NCBI RefSeq assembly: GCF_958298935.1
Contig: NC_084921.1
Location: 35,421,501-35,485,500 of the forward strand
Source: Phragmites australis
Taxonomy: Eukaryota > Streptophyta > Magnoliopsida > Poales > Poaceae
Reading direction: 5' to 3'
DNA length: 64,000 nt
Shown: piece by piece, positions 43,814 to 56,200 of the stretch
How positions within the stretch are numbered: the first letter of the stretch is position 1
Layout: every line of letters starts with the position of its first letter
Translations under genes and position numbers: made by a program
Notes under the pieces: model-generated
What the model was told of the DNA's origin: nothing
The model's input: the letters and a program-made list of their open reading frames with translations, nothing else
The model's database searches: none

Positions 43814-46800
43814 TAGAAGGGACTAATTCGACGGGCCAACTTTAATTGCCACTCAAAAACCAAGCGCCTTGGAGTGGGTGCCAAAGAAATCTTTTGCCGA
43901 GCAATTGTATCGTCAGCATGAATAACAGACAAGAGGTCTTCAACCAATGGATCTCTTCCGCCCCTAAGAGGGTCCTATGAAAAGAAATAAAGAAACAAGA
44001 TATAATTATAGCAGTTCATACTTGGGTGAGATATTCTAACAATCCCCACAACAGAATAAATTCTGCAGTGATTTCCAGGCTGCTGGGTTAGTTCTGACCA
44101 TACTAATCAAAGGAAGTTCAAGAAATGACGTGATAATATCTTCCTCTTAATATTAAATAGCAGAGAATACAACAATAAAATTGATACATGTATTGGAGCA
44201 AGTTTTAAAGTCCATCAAATCTAATTCCTAAATACCAGTCACTACCAGTTTCAAGCTGTTAGTTAAAGGTTTCAGGGTAGCAAGGATGTTCACCCTAACA
44301 CTCAAGTTCAACTCGATCGGTAAATAAGAAGAAACCAGTAGCATTTCATAAGAAGTACAGCATATCAAGTTTCCCTCTAACTTTCAAGCATGTAATATCA
44401 TAAAATAACTAGTTCAAAATCTACTTTTGCCTATATGATTAGCAATGATTTATCTCTCACAAAGACATATTGTGACCCTCACCACAAACCTACAAACCTG
44501 TGATTTTAGAATCCATTCACATTACAAGAAAATTCTCAGAGGAAGGCTTTTCTGTAAGTATCGGCAAGCCATTTGTTCATGAATAAGCAACGGCTACTTT
44601 CTTCCAACATAAAATGATCCAGCATTACTACATAATCGGCAGTAAGATTCGTTTTTGCCATGATCAAGCAGTGTGAACAAAACAAACCCCCGTGTAACCC
44701 CAATACTCATATCCTGAAGTACATATACCTAAAATATCCACGAAGCTTGCTTAGTAAAGTAAACAGTGAACCAATTGCAAAGAAAAAAGGACACATTTTT
44801 GTTTCAATAAATAATAACAGTGTTAGCTAAATTCCATTGTACACATCTAAGTAGTATCAAACACTCATAAAGCTTGAATAGTGACAAACATGTAGAAAAA
44901 AAATCACTATCAAATAGCTCGGTTGGTAGAGCCTCTAGTTGAGAGGCTGCCCATCCGGGCTCGAGCCCAGGTGCTCACAGGTCGTGTGAGTACTTCCCTA
45001 AAGGGTTCGGTGCTCTCTTCTCGTAATACAAAGCCAAGGGGCGTCTTCTTCCTATGGTTGAGTTATTTTTTTTTTAATTCAAGATATGCTACCTGTAAAA
45101 ATATATCTGTATGTGTTTTCCCTTCGTACAACAGCAACCTTGCTTGAGCACCAGCTTGTTGAAGGACGTCAACAAAAGTTTGACTGCGGATGAAAGAAGC
45201 AGGGTAACTGTTACTGTGAAGCTGAGAAAGCTTATATTTGTTACACAGTGGATCAGTCAACAAATCATCCATCCAAAAAATAGATCAACCTTACAGTATA
45301 AGCAGAAAAATATGCACAAACACAAGTTGTCGAGTAGTTGACTACAAAAAAAAAAAAACAAGTAGCAACCAACCTTATTGTAACAATCCAAAAATTTAAC
45401 CCCTAGTGTTACATGTGAGAAGACAATATTCTCATAAACATGGAAATTGACATCCTAGTCAAGCAATACCCCAGGTCACCGGCATTTATACCGGTATACT
45501 ATCCTCTGGAGTGCAAATGGACTTGGCATTCGAGTGTTGTACGAACATCAACTTTCCAGTTCGTGTATATACACAGTCTTTGTTTTAATATCCAAGCTGT
45601 AAAGGATGTGGTGTTTGAGAAATGCCTCGATACTGGAAAAGGAATGCTACAAATTTGAATGGAAAAAGGGATTGAAGGAGCATCACGACATTTAAACAAG
45701 ACATATTATACACCCTAAAAGGATAGCTTTGTCCTGCCTCAGCTTGGTACATGGCTCCATGAAATCCAACTAATAAATTCTGATGAACTGATTTGTATCA
45801 TGTCAATCACCGACATTTGTTTAATATAGATCAGAATAACAAACATCGAATTAGTTAAGCAGCGAAAGCTTGCTTTTGTTAAAATCAAGTGCAGAATGGA
45901 TTTGGAGTTTTGGACGGTAATAAGATTTTCTTTCACTACCACAGCATGAAAAGACATTGGGAGATTATGACCACCTAGAACTCTTGATTTACTTGAGTTT
46001 CCCCCTTCCGTTTTTTAAATAAACATCTGCAGAAGGAATATGAACAAACCTGGAAGATGATGGTATTGAATAATCTTCAGTTCCATGCATAAGAACAATA
46101 AGAGGGAGAAGAGTTATGGTTTCAGCACTTGACTTCTTGGCAACAATTTCAGGAGAATAACGTGACAATGATTCCTCTCCTTCCATTATGCTGAAATTGT
46201 AGTCCAAACATTTCCATTAGTGTTTGTGTCTAGCTGTTACTAGATAAATTTACCACTTCCATAGCATAGTCATAATAATACCTGAGAAATATTGAACGAT
46301 GAAGACCACGTTCATTAAAATGGTCAACCAAATTATGGATGTTGTACCTGCAAAAGGCGCTTTTAGTGATAAACCCAAATCATCTAGATGCAATGCAATG
46401 ATGAAGATTATTAGATTCGTTTCATACTTCAAGAAAACTCTTATTCAAATAGGTTATATTGGGTTCACATGTCAGAGAGGGTTTTACTATTTTATCAAAG
46501 CAAGAACATTTTGAAGACTCAAAAAGGGCAATTACATGTTTCTCCAGCATCATTTGATGAAAATAATATCTTCCACAGCAAACACTAAATATGTACAGAC
46601 AATATCTGATCTTTCGGCTAAGGTTTGAAGGAGAGTTCAAAAGGCATAATCCTAAAAAGTCAGGATAGCTTAACAGGGTCTCTGATGCTTGTAATCTTGC
46701 ATGGTTGTATTAGCTTGGGCCTGTACCAGTCTTGGCATAACTCAAAATAGTCATGCAATAAAAGAGCGAACCTAAGATCTTACCCTCCAGATAGACCGAA

Positions 46801-49417
46801 GTATGCTTTGATTTGAGTAACACTCCAAGAAACCGGATGCCCACTAGATTCTTTTACTGCCTGCTCCATGAGGGCACATGCTGCAATATGTGCACCTGCT
46901 GACTGACCCATCAAGTAGATCCTACAGATTTATCATAAAAGTGTTAAGAAAGGGACAAGAACTTGAGTGCACATATAACCAATACTAAAAACCGAAGGAT
47001 ATAAAGATAATCATCAACATAATGCACAAGGATAAGTAAATACTTGTGTTAGATAAAGCTAGAACAAATGGATTAAGTAAGGTTGTATAAGAGTGTTCAA
47101 TGACAAAAGCAATCAACAGACAAAGTCAACTTTCCTCCTTGGTGATTCACCAATATCTTTTAGCAACTATGATTTGAACTAATAACTTTTGGCAGCTACA
47201 AAGTACAAAGTATGAATCACCGGTTAACTACATGACAGCTCTCAACAAAATAATGCAACTATCACAACTTTGCATGCGAAGTTCATAAGAGAAATAAAAA
47301 AACTTGCTTGCTTACTGATTAGGATCTCCTCCATAACTGGCGATATTGTTACACACAAAAGATATCCCCTGAGAAGCATCGTTAACCATGTCGCCTATTG
47401 TACCTTGGGGGAAATTTCTGAAAGGGGTAATTAAATGTCGTGTCAAACAATAAAGATAGAAAAAAATCATTATCCGTCATTAGTAGTAAAAAAATATAGT
47501 GAATACAGTTACAACAATCAGGACCTGTAATCAATGCAAGCAACTATTATTCCTCTCTCAGCCAATCGTCTTCCAAGAAGGGCACCCCATGCTTTGTAAC
47601 TAAAATAAGCAAGTTCATCAACAAAGATAGCCACATAGGATTACTGTAGTACCTTGTCTCAGAATCATCAATACTAACCCAATAATCCAAGCCCCACCAG
47701 TTACAAAGGCCACCACTGGATAGGGTCTGCTGTTATCTTTTGGTATGTACAAATCCAACCTGTATAGTGTAATACTCGTTAAATTCAACCATGTACGGGA
47801 AACACTGATTTTTTTTTTTTCAGTTTTTCCTGGGGCCTTTTTGGCTGATGTTACCTGTTTCTGGGTTGGTCTCCATATACTATACTTCTATGGACCTGGC
47901 TTGAAAAGAAATAGTAATATCCAACTGTAAACCAAGAAAAGTATGTTTTAGAATGACAATGATATCATATTCCTACAAAAAGAGTCAACAGCGTAAGGTC
48001 CCTTGAAGACGACCTCAAGCATATTTTTTTTTAAAAAAAATCAGACTCTGTAATATGATATCAGACCAGGTTAGCTTCAATATACCTTGTATAAAACCTG
48101 GCATAAGTAAAATTGCATAGATTGTGAGGGCAAGAAGTTGTGACATCCACCGGTAACCTATCCTGAGTAACAGTAAAAATCAGAAAGAATATCAAAAACA
48201 CCAACAGTAATGCTTGGTATCACAGCATTCGAGCAAAAAAGGGTGAACACTGTCAATGAGTCTTAACATATCAAGATAAATACGTTTTCCAGTACAGTGA
48301 GCGTGACGGTAGGCATGACATCGCAAGACTTCAAAAATACAAGACTTGTTTATAGTGCTCTCACTTTCAATATTGAAGCTTGTGTACTTCCATACTTCTG
48401 AACATGGCTCTGTACTGTTATAGTATCTTAAAAGCTTACATAGACTTCAGTGAAACTGTGAAAGTACTTGTGAGACCCTCTACCATCATGTGTATAAACG
48501 CCATAGTCAACAGATGTATTTTTCTAGACAAGATGGAGAACTGAGTTTCCCAGGCAAGAAATTGGCATTATATCTCAAAATTCAACAGCAAGATCGAGGC
48601 AATCACGAACATGTCTCTCCCCCTTATACCATTTATCTATAATCAGTAACGACTGGTTAATTAGCTGTTAAGTTGAAGTCAAGCGGGCCGCCTCACTAAT
48701 TTGTTACACACTGAACAGCGTGACTGCATCAGCATGTATATGCTTTTCAAAACAAAATCGAAATTGGAATGTGTTTGCCAGCACAGCAGCATAGCCTGCA
48801 AGCCAGGGCAACCCAGAATCGTCGAGCAGTCGTGTGGTCCACCAAGGTTATCTCAGCAGAACTGCTACTCCCCACTTGTCGAGAAAGTTCGACACGCAAT
48901 TGCATCATCCGCCCTCACGAAACAGCCCCCGCTTACTTCCCTATGAATTGAAAGCTGCGTTCGAGCCGCATCCATCTGAGCACAACCAGACGTAAGCGCC
49001 TTTCCTAAAACAGCAAGTTAATTTTGGCCGTCGCTGGAGCATCGAAACCATCACCGCCGCGCGGGTTGCATCGCGCAATCCGTCGTCCTTGGCTAGAGTT
49101 AATTAATTGCTTCGTCGAGGCGGGTTAACGAGACGAGCTAAGCGCTCAGAACTCATCGAGACGTCAGACGAGGGATGAGGCAGTAAGGGAAGCGCGAGTT
49201 ACCCGAGATACCGGAGGAGGGTGAAGGCGAGGCGCGAGACGAGGTACGTCTCGGAGGCGGCGTGCCCGACGTCGTCGCGGAACGACGACGACTGCCGCCT
49301 CAGGCCGCCCCCGGGCCTCGGCGACGCGGACTGCACGGGCGACGCGGGGTGGCGGCGGCGGCCGGCGGAGTCGCTCCGCGCGAGGAGCGCGCCCGCCTCG
49401 TCGACGGAGGCCCGCAT
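43814..49417 (-). CDS. Isoprenylcysteine alpha-carbonyl methylesterase, ICME-like, 11 exons
   Basis: Exons on the minus strand: 49203-49417, 48086-48162, 47855-47924, 47679-47759, 47525-47599, 47316-47417, 46784-46921, 46282-46347, 46050-46190, 45093-45183, 43814-43974; all borders are GT..AG and the frame continues through exon 10. The enzyme removes the methyl ester from prenylated cysteine and in Arabidopsis acts at the ER/Golgi to modulate abscisic-acid signalling. Diagnostic parts: Ser-rich N-terminus [19 protein letters not shown], membrane segment about residues 78-96, oxyanion motif VTGGAW (140-145), nucleophile GQSAG with Ser214, Asp314 in HGTEDYS and His346 in GKTHTD. Start chosen at 49417 (MRASVDEAG); an upstream in-frame Met at 49714 would add a low-complexity extension. 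As numbered, the last exon is 161 not 162 bases: a T run is one short, so the frame ends at 43843 (TPRRLVLSGN) instead of the family end RISPF at 43814. Length about 395 instead of 405 residues. Confidence 0.93.
44911..45075 (+). mobile_element. tRNA-derived SINE in ICME intron 10
   Basis: The head has tRNA-like promoter boxes: A box tagctcggttggtagag at 44915 and B box ggctcgagccc at 44958, about 43 bases apart. A non-tRNA body follows and ends in a run of ten T at 45066-45075. It lies antisense to the host gene, and its tail is 17 bases from the intron's 5' splice site at 45092. A mature tRNA is excluded because no acceptor stem closes. Confidence 0.75.
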
Positions 49418-49730
49418 TGCGAAGGCGAAGTGCCGCCGCGCGGTGGGGAGATTCGAATTGGCTTTCGGCCGGGCACGGGTGGGCGGGGTTCGGGACGGTG
49501 GAGCGGGCAACCGACGGGGGCGTGAGGTGGTGGGGCCTAAAAAGGAGGAGGTGGAGGCGGGGGCCGGGGAGCGCGAGTGCGTGACGACGAGGGACGCGTG
49601 GGGAGCGCGAGGCGAGCACAACATGTGGGGAGCGAATGTTGGTGGTGCTTCCAGGCCTCGGCATCCTTTATCTTTCGGTGCTCCCGTTGAGTTCAAAAAG
49701 CTCGATACTCCCATGCCGACGGTGATGTAA

Positions 49731-50093
49731 GCGTGTCTGGTTGAGAAAATAAATTACCATATATCATATTATAAATTATAATTAAACTCTAAATACGGAG
49801 ATAAAATTTCAAAGATTATTTCCCGTGTACTCCTCCAGGGGATATGCTGCCGTTTTGTGGGCGAGAATGGTTGTTGGTGCTAGACTGCTGGGGGCCGGAC
49901 AGATTTGCTGGCATGCTGCCAAAACTGCTGGTGTTGGCGTGTGTAGCTACGGGAGGGAATCTAATAGTCTTGCAGGTTCTAGAGCTGGCTGCTCTGTTCT
50001 GGGCCTGCGGGAAATAGCTGGCTCTTGGGTGCGGCGGTGAACGCGGTTGCCGGCCCCATCAGGCTGGGGCATGGGACCATCATCCGACCGCGG
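49731..50093. other. Upstream region of the ICME-like gene
   Basis: AT-rich stretch at 49750-49790 could hold the minus-strand core promoter (read on minus: tataatttataatatgat). The GC-richer 49830-50060 carries short unrecognised ORFs. Confidence 0.4.
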
Positions 50094-50862
50094 ATACGTC
50101 CGTATTTTTTCATTTTTTATTTTTTTAAATCTAAAAATTGTAAGTATATGTGTTTGTTTTGAAATTTTGCAATTATATGAACCAATTTATTTTTTGCCAC
50201 AACCAAGAAGAGACTTGGTTTATTTGATCCTCTGGCCCATAATCACTGACTCAAATGACATCATATTCTATTGGCATAAGTAATATTATAATCAAATAGT
50301 CGATCTTTTCAGTGAAATACTATCAATTTGTTTGCAATTATATACTGTTTCACCCGTTGGAAACCATTAACAGGCTAATCATCGCCCTTCCAACGCTACA
50401 TGTTTAAATAAACTAAAAATATAGCTGATGCTCTTAAAATTCAAAACATTATTGAAATGTGAATGAAAAAATTGAAAAAAAAATTATGATTTAGAGAATG
50501 CTATAATCTAGCACTCTAAAAAGTTTCAACGTAAACAATTACTTGTACATTGAGAAAAAAAAAAGCAAATTCTAGTATCCCTGATATTTGTCTTTTTTCT
50601 CATTTTACAAGTTATATTTTTTTCTAAAATTTTTTTATAGCTAGATGGTAGAATTCTCTACACCACAATTTTTTGCAAAAATTTTTATAACTATTTTGAT
50701 AGTGTTTTGAAAATATTAAAACATTCTATTTTTATTTTTTAAAACATATAATTCGTTAGAAGGGCGTGCGATAGTAGTATAGAGTTGCAAAATTTCAAAA
50801 AAGAAGTATATATTTGTATTTTTAGATTTGAAAAATATAAAAATAGAAAAGGTTGCAGACGC
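50094..50862. mobile_element. Foldback (long-TIR) element, copy 2, with a nested insertion
   Basis: Outer-left sequence (aaatctaaaaattg ... tttgaaattttgcaa) is repeated inverted at 50790-50850 (gcaaaatttcaaa ... tttttagattt). The inner arms (caattacttgtacattgag versus attttacaagttatat, and attattgaaatgtg versus actattttgatagtgtt) match copy 1. The left arm is lengthened by a 152-bp insertion. No coding capacity. Confidence 0.78.
50179..50330. mobile_element. 152-bp insertion inside foldback copy 2
   Basis: Flanked by a perfect 13-bp direct repeat tttgcaattatat (50166-50178 and 50331-50343) and absent from the corresponding right arm. A 13-bp duplication is long for a MITE and could indicate a retroposed fragment or a double-strand-break filler. 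Family unknown. Confidence 0.6.
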
Positions 50863-51867
50863 GCCACACGTAGGGCCCCAAGTTTATTTCGATGGAAGCG
50901 GCAAACGCATCTGCCTCTGGCTTTTATAAAAAATAGGAAAGGGATCTGTATTTTATAGATGGAAATGCATATTACATAACACCAATTACATAGACACTTC
51001 TGAAGAAAAATGATACTACAACGTAGCCCTGAGAAGATCATGTTCTTCTAATTCATCTCCCATCGATCCAAACGGGTTCGGTAATGCCTTGCTGAAATTG
51101 GATACGGAAACACATCGAGGATGGAGTCATACATAGTCCGTTTCAACGGCGAGAAAATTTCACTTTTTTCATCACAATAGACGACATGTCACGAACAAAT
51201 TAAAAAATAATAAACGTTTAAACTTCACAAACCGTCGAACAGCTAAACCCTCACCGGATAGCAAACAAGCACCACAACTTTATCATTAATATAGAAACCA
51301 ACATCGATAAACACACCGACGAAAAAGCATGACCTACATCTAAAATTTGAGACCCATACCACAAAACATCATACCTCTCTAAACACATATCATGGCCATC
51401 GTCGAAGCAACATAGAAGCTAACGAGCTCACAAAAACCAACAGAAAGCATAAACCCGATGAGAAGTCATCAAAGATTACACTAAAAAACATAACCCTATA
51501 CTTAAATAAACCATCTAAATTACCAACATATAAACTACTAACTACCTATCTCTATCTAGAGACATCGGACGTGGATCCCCTCGCTCCCCTCACTCTCCGG
51601 GAGCGAAAAGCCAGGGAAAGAGGAGAAACGGTCGGATCCACGTCGGAATCGAAGAAATCGACGAGCAGTCCCTGTTACTCCTGTAGCTGGGAACGACGGA
51701 AGAGTCGAGGCGAGGCGAGGCTCGTTCGTGTCGAGGCGGACCATAAACAAGTCTTCGAAAAAAGCTGTAGATGAAAGGAATTAGCCGAAGCGGGTTGTCC
51801 TGAACAACTCGTGCCAGACTGGGTGAGCTGGCCCGGCGCTTCACCAGGCCGAGCTAGGCTGGATTGG
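50863..51867. other. Spacer between foldback copies 2 and 3
   Basis: Contains an A-rich block 51130-51560 and a GC-richer block 51560-51850 with unrecognised short ORFs on both strands. No supportable gene. Confidence 0.4.
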
Positions 51868-52580
51868 AGAATTTTCTTTATTTTTATATTCTAATATTTA
51901 CAAAAATACATAGCTATTTAAAAATATTACACATCTAGTCTACCGTCGTCGTTAGATGAGCGATAACTTAAAAAATAAAGGTGTCATCTATTCAATAGAT
52001 GACATTAAAAAATCAAAAAATATTATGTTCTATTGCTCTCAATATTCAAAATAATATCGAAATTATCATAAAAATTCTGAAAAAATATATTGTAGATAAT
52101 TCTATAATCTATCTCTCAAAAACAATTCAACTCAAACAATAACTTGTACAATGAAAAAAAAAAAGACAAATTTCATTATACGCAGTCTAACAGACTGTGT
52201 ACAATGAAAAAAATGTATGTCTAATAGACTCTGTACAGTATTTTTTTTCTCATTGTACAAATTATATTTTTATCTAATTTTTTAAGAGCTAGATCATAGT
52301 ATTTCCTATGACATACAGTTTTTTAGAATTTTTTTATAACTATTTTGATATTATTTCCAATTTTGAGAGTAATAGAACATAATTTTTTTGATTTTTTTAA
52401 CGGTGTCGTATGTTGAATAGGTGACACCTTTATTTTTTTAAAAGGTGTCGTCCGTTGAAAGGGCAACATCTTGATGTCGCTTGTCCAACGAATGACAGTA
52501 GTGTATATGTGTAATATTTTAAAATGATCGTGTATTTTTGCAAATATAAAAAAATATAAAGATAAAGATAAAAAAAACTC
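51868..52580. mobile_element. Foldback element, copy 3, complete, probable Mutator-type
   Basis: Terminal inverted repeats run about 270-300 bases from each end: ctttatttttatattctaat and caaaaatac on the left mirror gtatttttgcaaatat and tataaagataaag on the right; aaaggtgtcatctattcaat mirrors gttgaataggtgacaccttt; the inner arms match copies 1 and 2. The perfect direct repeat ctggattggag flanks it (51859-51869 and 52581-52591), consistent with a 9-11 bp target duplication as made by Mutator-like transposases. The centre holds two copies of an agactgtgtacaatg-like motif. No ORF of note. Confidence 0.85.
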
Positions 52581-52591
52581 CTGGATTGGAG

Positions 52592-53252
52592 CCGGATCGG
52601 ACAAGCCTGTTTACTCCTTTTAAAGTTTTGAGATGCTACCTCCGTTTTTTCCTCTCAAAAAGATATAATACAGCTTCCGTTTTCACACGTTCGACGCTCT
52701 TTGATCAAAAGATGCGTTCACAAACACTTGATGCTTCACTCTTTCTGACATATATTCCAATATGCTACCTTAACTTATTGAGAGGCGTCTCGATCGAATT
52801 GTATCCAAAACATTTTTTAAAGGTGTTTGATAAAATAAAAAAAACGTGTCCGCTGTTTGTGAATAAATGAACTTCAGCTCCTCTTTTGATGAGGCTACGA
52901 GCTCCCCAGACATGTTTTTTTCATCATTGCTGAGCTGTAGTAACATCTACCAGGCTCATACTCAAAGCCCCATTTGGTAAATTCACAAGATGCCAAGAGT
53001 ACCGCGTGCGACATGTTCTTTTTCTAAGACGCGAGCACCTATTGAAACGTTGCTGGTGCTATTTTATCCGTAGAGAAAGTTAGGCTTTGGACGTGCTAGT
53101 GTTTCATCAGATCTAAATAGATCCATGCGGTTTTCTTCCACTGAGCACATACATATAGATGAGAAAAATAATAGATAAATAATTATCAAATAAGAAAAAT
53201 AGACATAGATATAGATGTAACAAGAGTTTTGCATTTTCCTATGTACACAGGT
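52592..53252. other. 3' flank of the AAA-ATPase gene
   Basis: No gene recognised. The T-rich region immediately left of 53253 is the probable 3' UTR of the minus-strand ATPase gene. Confidence 0.4.
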
Positions 53253-56200
53253 CTACCGCCGCCCCCGCCCTCGCCCATGCACTCCACCGCCGCCACGATG
53301 TCCTGTCCCACTCCCTTGTCTGCGTGATACACCTAATGGTATTACCTCGTCGAACACCATCCGTCTCACGGAACTCGGTACGCGCCGGCTAGGTGCCGGC
53401 ACCGACACCGACACTGGCATTGGCCGCGAGCGGGGACGCGTAGGCCCCATATGCAACTTCTGTTTGACGTACCCACCATCCTCCGTAGCTCCCGCCTTCC
53501 TGTCTCTCAGCAGCTTCGCGGCCATCTCAACCGCGGCGTCGACGTCATCCGTTGCCAGTAGCTTCTCCGTGAGCTCTGCCGGCGCCACGTCCACCTCCCG
53601 CAGCAGCGCTTCGATCTCCGGGAAGAGGGGGTGGTGGCCGTCGATGTTGTGGTAGGTGACTACGAGCTCCTTGAAGGCGCTAAAGCTGCAGTAGCCCATG
53701 TGGATGTGCATGTCCATCCGGCCCGGCCGGAGTAGCGCTTGGTCGAGTCGATCCATGTGGTTGGTGGTGAAGATGAGGATGCGCTCGTGGCCGCTGCTCG
53801 ACCAAAGCCCGTCCACCATGTTGAGCAGGCCGGACAGAGTGACCTGCATCACACGGTACACGATAATTTGGTAAGTGAAAGAGTGACTCGATAATTTGTT
53901 TCTTAGCAAAGCCGTGAAGGTGTAGCTAAGGGTGCAAATTAGAGAATCTAAAATACTTACCGATCTTCTTTAGTTCATCTAATAATACTATTTTTTAAAT
54001 AAGCAAAAAATTTAAAAAGTAGCGTAATTAATTAAACTAAAAAGTATCGGTAAATACTTTTTCGTTAATTAATTTACACCCATAAAGTAGCCCGTACTGT
54101 TCTATCTTATACTAGCAGTGACTATAAAGTTTATATTAAATCTAGAAGTGAAGAGTTGTAAAATATTAACGGCACGCATGCCTAGTGAGTGCAAAGTGCA
54201 ACCTGTGGTACTACTTTCTTTCAGAACGCTACACATGCGAGTGCCATGACCGCAGATTACAGAAAGAACCATGCTATACACACGATAATTTTCTTACGAA
54301 GACCATACAAAAACTACTCGTCACGTGACCTCGATGACTTCACCGGAGACCGGACGCAATAGAGCCAACAGGCCCACACTCGTTCCTCGCACAACCTACC
54401 TACTTCTCGATTCTTGAAGCACGGTCAGGTTTGGCCGGTATCATGTCAACGACGAGTTCAACCACTATCAGAAACAAGCATGCTCCTGAGGTGGATGCGG
54501 ATTCGGTGTTCGAGCTCTTCCGACGGGAAGGAGATCAGTGCCGGCCAACGGGCGCAGATACAGCACGGCGAGCCCCTGCATCGTCCAATGTCCGGTCCGA
54601 GAGCCCAGCCACCGACTCTTCTTGGCAAAGGTTGACGACGACGATCCGTACTGCGATGACTCGGCAGACGATGGAGCCCGGGATTCTTGGCGTTCGGGGA
54701 GACGGGGATACGCAGGCTCTAGAGGTCGGCCATCAGCGAGAGCAGGAAGATGATCGGAACGGCGGCGAATGGCGGCGGTTGGTCACCTTCTTCAGACTGG
54801 AAGTCTGCAGATCCCAGAGCGTGAATCTCACCATCAGGAAACTCGACGCCGCCAAAGGCAGGCAACGACGTGTCGCCATTGCCACAACGAACGAGGTCGA
54901 GGAGGCAGGAAGCATAACAGGCAGAACCTCAAGGTGAAGATCATGGAGGCTAGGGTGGAAGATCATAACAAGCAAAAACCCTGATCAGACGGAAGAGAAT
55001 GACGTCCAATCCAAGATCAAGATTTGGTAAGGATCACAAGCAAGTTCACTATACAATGATTGCTTAGCATCAAGATCTTGCTGCACAGAGAGAAGATTGT
55101 GACTCGCAACCTCGATCAGGAACTACGTCACAACACAGATGTGTAATTGGCCCTGAATTAGCTTTAGGTTTAATTGGGTACGTCTCTCAAAAACAAAAAA
55201 AAGCAGCAGTTTTGACGGTACGGGCGCGAGGTTCACGTGAGTTAAAATTCAACTGGCCATACCGACTTACGACTTATCGGTACGAGTTTTGAGAACGATA
55301 AAAAAATTAAAAAAAATAGATGAGAGAATTAATAAATAAATAAATATTAGATGCAAGATGACAGATGTACATGTAAAGGGTATATAGAGTTGTAGTTTTT
55401 GAAACTTTTAGTACATAGACTTTTCCTTAAAAAGTTTGGCTTTATCTTTGATTTTTTTAACAAAGAAAGTGCTGTGCTTAATGGCTCCTACTTTGTACTT
55501 AAAATTGCATCCATTTCTACTGAAAGAAAAACTAAAAAAAAACACATCGGAGTATCGTGTTCATTGTGGAAGTGTGGACTAGATCACCAGACTCCTTGTT
55601 TCGTTGATTGCAACTTGGAACAGCTGTGTTTGTGAGTAGTTTTTTTTAACGAACATCTTTGTGAGTAGTGACTAACCTTGTGATTCTTGTAAGTCGGGCG
55701 GCTCTCGTCGGAGCCACCGTCAGCTTTCCTCCGCGGCGCCGCCGCCACCGCGCAGTCGACATCCTCGATCAACAGTATGGACCTGTTCTTCATTCGAATC
55801 AGCAGCTTCCTCAGCTCCGTGTTCGACCGGACGCCGCTGAGGTCGAGGTCATACACGTCGAAGTGGAGGTGGTTGGAGATCGCGGCGACCAGGCTGGACT
55901 TGCCGGTGCCGGGCGGCCCGTGGATGAGGTAGCCTCTCTTCCACGCCCTCCCCGTGCGCTCGTAGTACTCCTTCCGGCCCAGGAACATTTCCAGGTCGTC
56001 CACCACGGCCTGCCGCAGCACGGCGTCCATGGCCAGCGTCGCGAACGTCGAGGCGTTTCGGAGCCTCACGGGGCGCCACTTGCCCCACTCGTTGCTGTAC
56101 AGCTTGGCGTGCCTCTGCTCCCGGGACATGGCCTCGACGCGGGCCATGACAAACGGCAGGTAGGCGCCGATCACCACGTCTTTGTGCCGCCCGTCGAAGC

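Noticed and set aside
44911..44990. Genuine tRNA gene
   Set aside because: A and B boxes exist but arms do not pair and the body continues to a T tail, so a SINE explains it better.
49164..49730. Upstream start at 49714 for the ICME-like gene and plus-strand ORFs here
   Set aside because: The extension is low complexity and family members begin close to the RASVDEAG segment; the plus-strand ORFs are GC shadows.
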